Shown here: positions 1-5,723 of the stretch, one piece after another | Layout of the letters: every line of letters begins with the position of its first letter | Numbering within the stretch: position 1 is the stretch's first letter | Assembly: GCA_009843625.1 (NCBI GenBank) | Contig: VYDD01000397.1 | Span: 1 to 15,093, forward strand | Length of the DNA stretch: 15,093 nt | Direction: 5' to 3' | DNA from: Gammaproteobacteria bacterium | Lineage (GTDB): Bacteria > Gemmatimonadota > Gemmatimonadetes > Longimicrobiales > Gaopeijiaceae | Position numbers and translations under genes: made by a program | The notes under the pieces: model-generated | The model's input: only the letters and a program-made list of their open reading frames with translations | What the model was told of the DNA's origin: nothing | Database searches by the model: none

Positions 1-50
1 ATCACCAACAGGCGGAGCGCGCGCCGGAGCGGGTCCGCGGCGCCGGTCAT
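1..50 (-). CDS. 5' end of an unidentified gene, cut by the window edge
   Basis: An ATG on the minus strand (positions 50-48) overlaps the mltG stop codon in an ATGA arrangement. The frame then stays open to the window edge for 16 codons, beginning MTGAADPLRRALRLLV. The start is inferred from the 4-base overlap alone, which repeats the GTGA link seen between ruvX and mltG. Sixteen residues are too few to name a family. They do not look like the start of a thymidylate kinase, the gene that follows mltG in Escherichia coli, because no P-loop beginning is visible. It would be the third gene of the ruvX-mltG operon. Confidence 0.45.
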   Translation of the reverse strand, partial: MTGAADPLRRALRLLV

Positions 51-1252
51 CCGCCGCCCGGACCCGCCCCGGCGGCCCCCCGCCGCGACCGCGCAACCGC
101 GCGGTTGTGCTCGCTCAGGGTGCGCGAGAAGGTGTGCGAGCCGTCGGCGTTGGCGACGAAGTACAGGTAGTCCACCTCGGCCGGATGCAGCGCGGCGTCC
201 AGCGCGGCGGCTCCGGGCGCCCCGATGGGGCCGGGGGGAAGCCCCCCCTGGGTGTAGGTGTTGTAGGGGTGATCGGCTACCGAGTCCATCGCGGCGAAGA
301 GCAGGCGCGGGCGGTGGCCGCCCAGCGCGTACAGCACGGTGGGGTCGGCCTGCAGGAGCATGCCGATGCGCAGGCGGTTGTGGTAGACCGCCGAGATCGC
401 GGGCATTTCGCCGGATGCGCGAGCCTCCGCCTGGATGATCGACGCCAGCGTAACCACCTCCCGCTCCGACAGTCCCAGCTCCGCGGCCCGGGCCTGCCGC
501 TCGGAGGTCCAGTAGCTCCGGTAGCGCTCGCTCATCGCGTCGACCACGGCGTCGAGCGGGACACCTCCGGCGAAGAGGTAGGTATCCGGAAACAGGTATC
601 CCTCCAGACCCGGCCCCGGCAGATTCCAGCGGGTGTGGGCGTCTTCCCCGCCCAGCCTGACGCGCACGGTGTCGGCCGGCAGTTCGGTGATGCCGGCGAC
701 GCGGGTGGCGATCCGGGGCAGCGTGAAGCCTTCGGGAATGGTGACCGCCACCATCCTGACCCGGCCTTCGACAAGGGCGTCGAGCAGGCGCGGCCATCCG
801 GTTCCGGCGTCCAGCGCATACGTGCCGGCGCGAACGTTGCGCTCGTCCCGCCGCAGCCGCGCGTAGACGCGGAAGAACAGGGGGCGGCGTATCAGTCCGC
901 GGGCCACCAGCGTGTCGGTGATCTGCCCGAAGGTGGCTCCCGGCGCGACCGTGAACACCACGGTCTCACCGTCCGCGGGCAGGCCGCCGGGCGTTTCGAC
1001 CGGCGCCGCCAGCCGGAGCAGCGCCGACCCGCCGCCGAGCAGGATCACGCCGGCAGCCGTCGCGAGCGCGATCCTCGGCCAGCCTAGGGCCGCGCCCCGT
1101 CTGCCGACGGCCCGCGTTGCCGCAGCGCTCCCGGCGACGACCCTCTGGAGCATTGAAGCCGCGCCGGCGGCCGCAGCCCTCGTCCACCCGCGGCGAACCT
1201 TCCGCACCAGCCCGGCAATGACCGTTGCCGCGGCCTGCACCCACCTGGTCAC
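47..1252 (-). CDS. mltG: Endolytic murein transglycosylase MltG (YceG-like)
   Basis: Inner-membrane lytic transglycosylase that cuts nascent glycan strands inside the chain and so helps set peptidoglycan strand length. From the GTG at 1252 the protein is 401 aa. It has an Arg/Ala-rich cytoplasmic stretch (1-60), one membrane helix (about 61-82), a LysM-like segment (about 97-145), then the YceG catalytic domain. Visible motifs are EGYLFPDTY (217-225), ASIIQAEA with the catalytic Glu at 276 (equivalent to E. coli E218), HNRLRIGMLLQADPTV (291-306) and NTYTQGGLPPGPIGAPG (331-347). The GTG start is preferred because it overlaps the ruvX stop as GTGA and has GAGAGG 8 bases upstream; an ATG at 1282 would add 10 residues and overlap ruvX by 34 bp. 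The protein is somewhat longer than E. coli MltG (about 340 aa) because of the N-terminal tail. Identification is firm; only the start is open. Confidence 0.95.
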   Translation of the reverse strand: MTRWVQAAATVIAGLVRKVRRGWTRAAAAGAASMLQRVVAGSAAATRAVGRRGAALGWPRIALATAAGVILLGGGSALLRLAAPVETPGGLPADGETVVFTVAPGATFGQITDTLVARGLIRRPLFFRVYARLRRDERNVRAGTYALDAGTGWPRLLDALVEGRVRMVAVTIPEGFTLPRIATRVAGITELPADTVRVRLGGEDAHTRWNLPGPGLEGYLFPDTYLFAGGVPLDAVVDAMSERYRSYWTSERQARAAELGLSEREVVTLASIIQAEARASGEMPAISAVYHNRLRIGMLLQADPTVLYALGGHRPRLLFAAMDSVADHPYNTYTQGGLPPGPIGAPGAAALDAALHPAEVDYLYFVANADGSHTFSRTLSEHNRAVARSRRGAAGAGPGGG

Positions 1253-1680
1253 CTGAGGCGCCTCTCTCCCGCGTCCAGCCATCTCTGCAGAATCAATGCG
1301 GCCGCCGCCGCATCCACGCGTTCCTTCTGCTCCCGCTTGCGCCGGGGCAGTGCAAGCGAGCGTACGACCCTCTCCGCGCGGGCGGATGTCATGCGCTCGT
1401 CGACATAGTACACGTCGAGTTCCAGGCTGCCACCGAGTCGATCTCCGAAACGCCGCACTTCGGCGCACCATTCCGTCTCGGTCCCGTCTGCGGCGAGTGG
1501 GAGCCCGACGATCAGCGCGATTGCGCCGTGGTCACGCGCGAGCGCCTGAAGGGCGCCCATGGGCGGCCGCTTGCCGCGCCGCCGCGTCAGGGTAGGCAGG
1601 GGCGTGGCGAAGGTACCCGTCGGATCGCTGATTGCGACACCGATTCGCCGTTCGCCATAATCGATGCCGAGCACGCGCAT
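1249..1680 (-). CDS. ruvX: YqgF/RuvX-family RNase H-fold nuclease (putative Holliday junction resolvase; pre-16S rRNA processing)
   Basis: A 143-aa protein, close to the E. coli YqgF length of 138. It shows the complete family pattern: GIDYG with Asp6, the strand RRIGVAISDP (11-20), VGLPLAADGTETE (58-70), VDERMTSARAE (93-103) with Glu95, and RVDAAAAALILQ (121-132) with Asp123. Asp6, Glu95 and Asp123 are the expected metal-binding acidic residues of the RNase H-like fold. Family members were first annotated as Holliday junction resolvases and have been shown to help mature the 5' end of 16S rRNA; sequence alone does not say which role dominates here. The ATG at 1680 puts the first beta-strand at residue 2, as in homologues; an upstream in-frame ATG at 1737 would add 19 residues with no family counterpart. 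It is first in an operon with mltG and is divergent from the phosphorylase gene. Confidence 0.94.
   Translation of the reverse strand: MRVLGIDYGERRIGVAISDPTGTFATPLPTLTRRRGKRPPMGALQALARDHGAIALIVGLPLAADGTETEWCAEVRRFGDRLGGSLELDVYYVDERMTSARAERVVRSLALPRRKREQKERVDAAAAALILQRWLDAGERRLR
1261..1266 (-). promoter_or_regulatory. Ribosome-binding site deciding the mltG GTG start
   Basis: On the minus strand GAGAGG lies 8 bases before the GTG at 1252, inside the 3' end of ruvX. With the GTGA overlap it favours this start over the ATG at 1282, whose upstream sequence is a poorer match. It implies that ribosomes finishing ruvX re-initiate on mltG. Confidence 0.5.
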
Positions 1681-1724
1681 GCGAGGCTTTCTCTCACTGT
1701 TCTGGAGACTGTTTTCCGGATTGG

Positions 1725-1753
1725 ATCCTACCCGCACTCACAAATGACCCCAA
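1725..1753 (-). promoter_or_regulatory. Candidate sigma70-type promoter for ruvX-mltG
   Basis: Read on the minus strand, TTGGGG (1753-1748) and TAGGAT (1730-1725) are separated by 17 bases, giving weak -35 and -10 matches. Transcription would start near 1718, about 38 bases before the ruvX ATG. The -35 element would lie over a possible upstream ATG of the divergent phosphorylase gene (1744), one more reason to start that gene at 1801. In GC-rich DNA such matches occur by chance, so this is only a candidate. Confidence 0.3.
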
Positions 1754-1800
1754 CAACATCACACTCGGCTCCCGTCGCCGTCGACCGTCCGCGTACCTCC

Positions 1801-3129
1801 ATGAGCGCGATTCGCATCATTGAGCGCAAGAGCGCCGGCCGGACCCTGGAAGCCGGAGAGCTGCGGGCCTTCCTTGGCGCGTATCTCGAGGGTGACGTCC
1901 CCGACTATCAGATGGCCGCCTTCCTGATGGCCGTCTGGTTCCGTGGCCTCTCGGGCGCCGAGCTGGATGCCGTCCTCGACACGATGATCGCCTCGGGAGC
2001 CTCGCTCGATCTGTCCCATCTCGATGGCCCGCGGGTGGACAAGCACTCTACGGGCGGCGTCGGAGACAAGGTGTCGCTGGTTCTGGCTCCGCTCGCGGCG
2101 GAGTTGGGGCTTTACGTGCCCATGATGTCGGGCCGCGGTCTCGGCCACACGGGCGGCACCCTCGACAAGCTCGAATCGATTCCGGGCTTCCGCACCGACA
2201 TCGCGCTCGACGATTTCGTGTCGATACTGGAGCGGGAGCGGTTCGCGATGATCGGGCAGACCCCGGAGATCGCGCCCCTCGACCGCCGGCTCTACGATCT
2301 TCGCTCGGTGACCGGCACGGTGTCGTCGATTCCCCTGATCGCGACCAGCATCATGAGCAAGAAGCTCGCCGAGGGGCTGACCGGGCTGGTGCTCGACGTC
2401 AAGGCAGGCTCCGGCGCCTTTCTGCCCGGAATCGAGCGCGCGCTGGAGCTGGCGCGGACGATGGTGACCCTCGGCGAGCGTGCCGGAGTCGAGACGGTCG
2501 CCATGGTGACGGCGATGGATCGTCCCCTTGGGCGCGCCATCGGCAACGCGCTGGAGGTGGCCGAGGCGCTGGACTGCCTGGCCGGCGGCGGTCCCGCCGA
2601 TCTTCGGGAAGTGACGCTCGGGCTGGTTGCCCAGATGATGATCGTCGGAGGTCTCGCGCGCGATGCGGGAAGCGCCCGGGCGAGGGCGGCCGCCGCGCTG
2701 GACTCGGGCCGCCCGCTGGAACGCTTCGCGCGCGTGGTGGCGCTTCAGGGGGGCGACACCCGGGCGGTCCACCGTCCGGAAAGGCTGCCGGCCGCAAGGG
2801 TTCGCCGCTACGTGCGCGCGCAATCGTCCGGCTTTGCGGCGGCCATCGATCCGCGGACGCTGGGCCACGGGGTGGTTGAGCTGGGGGGTGGCCGGACGCG
2901 GCTCGGGGCAACCATCAACCGCGGGGTGGGCTTCAGGCTGGAGGTCCAGGTCGGGGAGAAGGTCGCGTCCGGCAGCACCCTGGGGGTCGTGTACGCGGCC
3001 ACGTCGGAGGACGCCGACAGGGCGTCGGAGATGCTCCGTCGAGCGATTCGGGTCGCTCAGGACGTTCCGCCGCCGCAGACGCCCCTGCTGTCCCACCGGG
3101 TAACCGCGAACGGAGTCGAGCAGCTCTAG
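1801..3129 (+). CDS. deoA: Thymidine / pyrimidine-nucleoside phosphorylase
   Basis: Cytosolic salvage enzyme that splits thymidine (in some members also uridine or deoxyuridine) with phosphate into base and (deoxy)ribose 1-phosphate. The 442-aa protein matches the family length (E. coli DeoA 440, Bacillus Pdp about 433). An N-terminal helical domain (about 1-65) is followed by the glycosyltransferase-3 fold with KHSTGGVGDK (81-90), the signature SGRGLGHTGGTLDKLE (110-125), RSVTGTVSSIPLIATSIMSKK (168-188) and VLDVKAGSGAF (197-207), then the C-terminal PYNP domain (about 345-420). Arg168, Ser183 and Lys187 sit where E. coli has R171, S186 and K190, so the pyrimidine-binding site is intact. The ATG at 1801 fits family N-termini (MSAIRIIERK); an in-frame ATG at 1744 adds 19 residues, and neither has a good Shine-Dalgarno. 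Thymidine-only versus broader pyrimidine specificity cannot be told, so the symbol could equally be pdp. It is convergent with the PBP gene. Confidence 0.93.
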   Translation: MSAIRIIERKSAGRTLEAGELRAFLGAYLEGDVPDYQMAAFLMAVWFRGLSGAELDAVLDTMIASGASLDLSHLDGPRVDKHSTGGVGDKVSLVLAPLAAELGLYVPMMSGRGLGHTGGTLDKLESIPGFRTDIALDDFVSILERERFAMIGQTPEIAPLDRRLYDLRSVTGTVSSIPLIATSIMSKKLAEGLTGLVLDVKAGSGAFLPGIERALELARTMVTLGERAGVETVAMVTAMDRPLGRAIGNALEVAEALDCLAGGGPADLREVTLGLVAQMMIVGGLARDAGSARARAAAALDSGRPLERFARVVALQGGDTRAVHRPERLPAARVRRYVRAQSSGFAAAIDPRTLGHGVVELGGGRTRLGATINRGVGFRLEVQVGEKVASGSTLGVVYAATSEDADRASEMLRRAIRVAQDVPPPQTPLLSHRVTANGVEQL

Positions 3130-5249
3130 CGCGGCACGCCGCCGAAGATTCGCGAGGCGTCGCAGGGCTCGGTCGGCTCCGTGCCCGGAATGAAGATCTC
3201 CTGGTAGCGCTGAACCTCCGGACACCACTCGGAGGCCAGAAGCCCGGTCTTGTTGTCCACCTGGAGCCGGAGGAGGGTTTCCGGCAGCGGCCAGCGCGAC
3301 GGAATCTCCCGCAGCGGGGGCATGTCGGGGCGGGTCTCGTCGCCCTCCCACCCGTAGTACACGCTGCGCATGAAGGTGCCCCAGACGGGGGCCGCGTCGC
3401 CGCCGCCGGTAGAGTTGGGGCGGATTTCCTGGGGCTGGTCCATCCCGTACCAGACGATCGCGTGCAGGTCGGGCGTGAAGCCGTTGAACCAGGCGTCCGT
3501 CGAATTGTTGGTCGTCCCGGTCTTGCCGGCCGCGGGGACTTCGTGCGGAAGCCCGGCGATGATGCGGATCGCCGTGTAGCCGGTTCCGGCCGCGACCACG
3601 TCCTCCAGCATGTGCACGATCACGCGGGCCTCGAGGCTGTCCATCACCGGCGTCTTCTCCGGCTGGGGCTCCCAGAGCACCTGACCCTCGGCGTTCTCCA
3701 CCCGCAGGATGCCGTGCGGCTCGACGCGCGTGCCCAGGGTCGCGAACGAGGCGTACGCCTTGGCCATGTCGATGGGAAGAACCTCCGCCGATCCGATCGT
3801 GGCCGACGGGAAGCGCGGGATGTCGGTGCTCAGACCGAGCCGGGTCGCCATCTGGGCGACGGTCTCGATGCCGACATCGTCCCACCCGAGCCTGATGGCG
3901 ATCATGTTGCGCGATTCCCGCAGGCCCTGGCGGATGGTCATGCGCCCCTTGAAGATCTCGTCGAAGTTCTGGGGCAGCCAGGGTTCGCCGCTCACCTGCA
4001 TGTAGGCGAAGGGTGCGTCGACCACGACGTGCGAGGGCGGGATGCCGCTCTCCACCGCCGCCGCGTAGACGAAGGGCTTGAACGAAGAGCCCGGCTGACG
4101 CATGGCCTGGGTGGCGCGGTTGAACTTGGAGTGGACGAAGTCCCTGCCCCCGACCATCGCCAGCACCTCGCCGGTCGACGGCTCCAGAACGATCATCGCC
4201 CCCTGGACATACGGCGTCTCGAAGGCTTCCGTAGCCTCCGCGAACTCCGCATAAAGGGGGTGGTCGAACCCGGGCCGCGCCTCGACGCGCCCGAATCCCC
4301 ACTCCATGGCCCGCTCGGCCAGGAACTGCATGTCCAGGTCGAGCGTGGTCTGGATCTCGAGGCCCGCCGTGTACAGCTGGCTGCCGTAGCGGTCGTCGAG
4401 GATCTGGCGGATCCATTCCTCGAAGTAGGGGGCCACCGGTCCCCCGCTGCGGGTGCCCGGCGTCGGGAGTGGAACCGCCGACCACCGTTCAAGCTCTGCC
4501 GGGCTGATGATCCGCTGCTCGGCCATGCGGCGCAGAACCAGGTCGCGCCGCGATTGGGACTCTTCCGGGTTGAGGAAGGGGTTGTAGCGGCGCGGACGGT
4601 TGGGGATCGCCGCAAGGAGCGCGGCCTCCGCCGGGTTGATCTGCGTCGCCGGCTTGCCGAAGTACTTGCGGGCGGCCGCCTCGATGCCGTACACCCCGTC
4701 GTAGTTCACCTGGTTCATGTAGGCTTCGAGAATCTGGTCCTTCGTGTAGGCCCGCTCCAGCTCCAGCGCGACCTGCGCCTCCTTGAGCTTGCGTACCAGC
4801 CGCTTTTCGAAGCCGATGTCCTCCTCCCAGATGTTGCGCGCCAACTGCTGCGTAAGCGTGCTTCCTCCGCCGTGCTCCAGGGATCGGGTGAGAACCAGGT
4901 CGCGGGCCGCGCGCGCAATGCCGATCGGGTCCAGGCCACCGTGGTTGTAGAAGCGCTTGTCCTCGACCGCGACGAAGGCGCCCGGGACATAGGCGGGCAG
5001 CGAGGCTATGGCCACGGGGGTACGGACCTGGATGCCGAACTCCGAGATGATGCGGCCGTCGCGGGCGAGCAGCTTCGAGGTCTGGCGGGGCTCCCAGTTG
5101 TGGATCTGGGCGATGGAGGGACAGTCGCCGCACAGGTTGCGCCAGGAACCCCACACGAAGCCGCCGGCCAGCGCGGCCGACGTCAGCAGGATCCACGGTA
5201 CCGCCGGCACCGCGAGCAGTGCTCGAATCGCCGAAACAGGGGTCTTCAT
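3126..5249 (-). CDS. Class A penicillin-binding protein, PBP1A type (bifunctional glycosyltransferase/transpeptidase)
   Basis: Inner-membrane enzyme that polymerises lipid II into glycan strands and cross-links the peptides in the periplasm. The 707-aa protein has a short cytoplasmic N-terminus, one membrane helix (about 10-34), a GT51 domain (about 60-235) and a transpeptidase domain (about 345-640). GT51 motifs are VEDKRFYNHGG (95-105) with catalytic Glu96, GGGSTLTQQLARN (127-139) and the Lys/Glu-rich RKLKEAQVALELE (153-165). Transpeptidase motifs are SSFK (388-391, nucleophile Ser388), SRN (446-448) and KTGT (576-579). All catalytic residues are present. It has four cysteines: C40 and C43 (CGDC) just outside the membrane, and C676 and C696 in the C-terminal tail, a place where PBP1A proteins often carry a pair. 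The ATG at 5249 is chosen because it immediately precedes the membrane anchor; its Shine-Dalgarno is poor. The gene is monocistronic as far as seen, and its stop overlaps the convergent phosphorylase stop. Confidence 0.94.
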   Translation of the reverse strand: MKTPVSAIRALLAVPAVPWILLTSAALAGGFVWGSWRNLCGDCPSIAQIHNWEPRQTSKLLARDGRIISEFGIQVRTPVAIASLPAYVPGAFVAVEDKRFYNHGGLDPIGIARAARDLVLTRSLEHGGGSTLTQQLARNIWEEDIGFEKRLVRKLKEAQVALELERAYTKDQILEAYMNQVNYDGVYGIEAAARKYFGKPATQINPAEAALLAAIPNRPRRYNPFLNPEESQSRRDLVLRRMAEQRIISPAELERWSAVPLPTPGTRSGGPVAPYFEEWIRQILDDRYGSQLYTAGLEIQTTLDLDMQFLAERAMEWGFGRVEARPGFDHPLYAEFAEATEAFETPYVQGAMIVLEPSTGEVLAMVGGRDFVHSKFNRATQAMRQPGSSFKPFVYAAAVESGIPPSHVVVDAPFAYMQVSGEPWLPQNFDEIFKGRMTIRQGLRESRNMIAIRLGWDDVGIETVAQMATRLGLSTDIPRFPSATIGSAEVLPIDMAKAYASFATLGTRVEPHGILRVENAEGQVLWEPQPEKTPVMDSLEARVIVHMLEDVVAAGTGYTAIRIIAGLPHEVPAAGKTGTTNNSTDAWFNGFTPDLHAIVWYGMDQPQEIRPNSTGGGDAAPVWGTFMRSVYYGWEGDETRPDMPPLREIPSRWPLPETLLRLQVDNKTGLLASEWCPEVQRYQEIFIPGTEPTEPCDASRIFGGVPR

Positions 5250-5399
5250 GTCTATCCGGGGTTGGGCCTTTTGCGGGAAGCATGATGTCACGGTCTGGTC
5301 AGGCTCATGTAACGAAAAGGTAACCGCGATTTCGTCGCACTCCGCCGATCTCCGCTGCAAATACCCCGCCTCGTGCGTCCCGGATCCCGCACCGGCAGG

Positions 5400-5415
5400 T
5401 CCCCTTTGCAGGGGA
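5400..5415. repeat. 6-bp perfect inverted repeat over the candidate -35 element
   Basis: TCCCCT and AGGGGA flank a four-base centre TTGC. The repeat contains the proposed -35 hexamer TTGCAG (5406-5411), so it could be an operator or a small hairpin. Arms this short occur by chance; the overlap with the promoter is what makes it worth recording. Confidence 0.35.
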
Positions 5416-5433
5416 TGGCGGCTGTGTTAGTAT
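5406..5433 (+). promoter_or_regulatory. Candidate promoter of the receptor-cargo-PorV operon
   Basis: TTGCAG (5406-5411) and TAGTAT (5428-5433) are separated by 16 bases and resemble sigma70 -35 and -10 boxes (4 of 6 matches each). Transcription would begin near 5440 and leave a leader of about 280 nt before the receptor ATG. No better pair was seen between here and 5723; TCTAAT at 5631-5636 is a fair -10 box but lacks a -35 partner. The promoter consensus of this lineage is unknown to me, so the assignment is tentative. Confidence 0.35.
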
Positions 5434-5557
5434 GCTCCCAATCCGGGCTGACGTACCGAGGTCAGCGACTCGGGTGGGGCAAGTACTTGAGGGGGATTGG
5501 GGAAGGTCGCCGTCCGGCAGGGCGTGTTCGGAAGCGGTTTCCGGGTACACACTGGGC

Positions 5558-5573
5558 AGGGAGGTTGCCTGTG
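5558..5573 (+). promoter_or_regulatory. Shine-Dalgarno plus in-frame GTG upstream of the receptor start
   Basis: AGGGAGG (5558-5564) is followed after 6 bases by GTG (5571-5573). The frame is open for 51 codons into the receptor ATG at 5724 with no stop between. It could be an alternative start giving a 51-residue extension before the signal peptide, a translated leader, or chance. The ATG is preferred because it has its own perfect ribosome-binding site immediately before a normal signal peptide. Confidence 0.25.
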
Positions 5574-5670
5574 ACGCAATCCATTGTTCGATCGACACCG
5601 ACAAAAAACCCGACAGGAAACCAAAAACGTTCTAATCCGACACCGATATTGTCGTATCGGCGCTTCGAGA

Positions 5671-5702
5671 GCGGGCGCACCTCTGCGGTGACGCCCGTTT
5701 TT
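5671..5702 (+). terminator. Intrinsic-terminator-like hairpin in the receptor leader (possible attenuator)
   Basis: GCGGGCG-CACC (5671-5681) pairs with GGTG-CGCCCGT (5687-5690 and 5692-5698) around the loop TCTGC. There is a single bulged A at 5691 and one G-U closing pair. Five T residues (5698-5702) follow directly. No gene on this strand ends nearby, and the receptor's ribosome-binding site begins 9 bases later, so it is best read as an attenuator or leader terminator acting on the downstream operon. A small hairpin CGCT/AGCG (5661-5673) overlaps its 5' arm and could compete with it. Confidence 0.6.
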
Positions 5703-5711
5703 CGTTGGTTC

Positions 5712-5718
5712 AAGGAGG
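5712..5718 (+). promoter_or_regulatory. Perfect ribosome-binding site of the receptor gene
   Basis: AAGGAGG lies 5 bases before the ATG at 5724. It fixes the receptor start even though the frame is open for more than 300 bases upstream. Confidence 0.8.
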
Positions 5719-5723
5719 CGATC

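Larger units (their letters stand above)
5250..5723. other. 474-bp divergent intergenic region and long receptor leader
   Basis: No convincing gene lies in this stretch between the divergent PBP and receptor genes. Going left to right it holds an inverted repeat ACGAAA...TTTCGT (5312-5335) near the PBP start, a 6-bp inverted repeat overlapping a candidate promoter (5400-5433), a GTG with a good Shine-Dalgarno at 5571 that is in frame with the receptor, four CGACA copies (from 5593), a CCGATA/TATCGG hairpin (5643-5660), and a terminator-like hairpin with T-tract (5671-5702). The final roughly 150 bases are noticeably more A-rich than the genes on either side. I recognise no known riboswitch consensus here. 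Confidence 0.7.

Noticed and set aside
412..450. Apparent loss of a catalytic Glu in MltG (ASIIQAEA instead of an ExE motif)
   Set aside because: The replaced residue corresponds to E. coli E216. The catalytic E218 position is kept as Glu276, so the enzyme should be active.
1744..1800. Upstream start of the phosphorylase at 1744
   Set aside because: The extra 19 residues have no counterpart in the family, the start has no Shine-Dalgarno, and it overlaps a candidate promoter for the divergent ruvX. It could still be used as a leaderless start.
1759..4485. 908-codon open frame on the minus strand across the phosphorylase and PBP genes
   Set aside because: It is antisense to one well-conserved gene and out of frame with the other. 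Long stop-free shadows are expected in DNA this GC-rich, and its translation shows no domain.
3462..5285. 607-codon plus-strand open frame opposite PBP1A
   Set aside because: It is the complement shadow of the PBP catalytic domains, whose motifs are all intact on the minus strand.
5432..5635. Possible 67-aa small gene in the intergenic region
   Set aside because: No Shine-Dalgarno in front of its ATG, no recognisable domain, and the ATG would fall on the candidate -10 element.
5440..5720. Cobalamin or cyclic-di-GMP riboswitch in the receptor leader
   Set aside because: Neither consensus could be recognised by eye. Only simple hairpins and repeats are visible, so no riboswitch is called.
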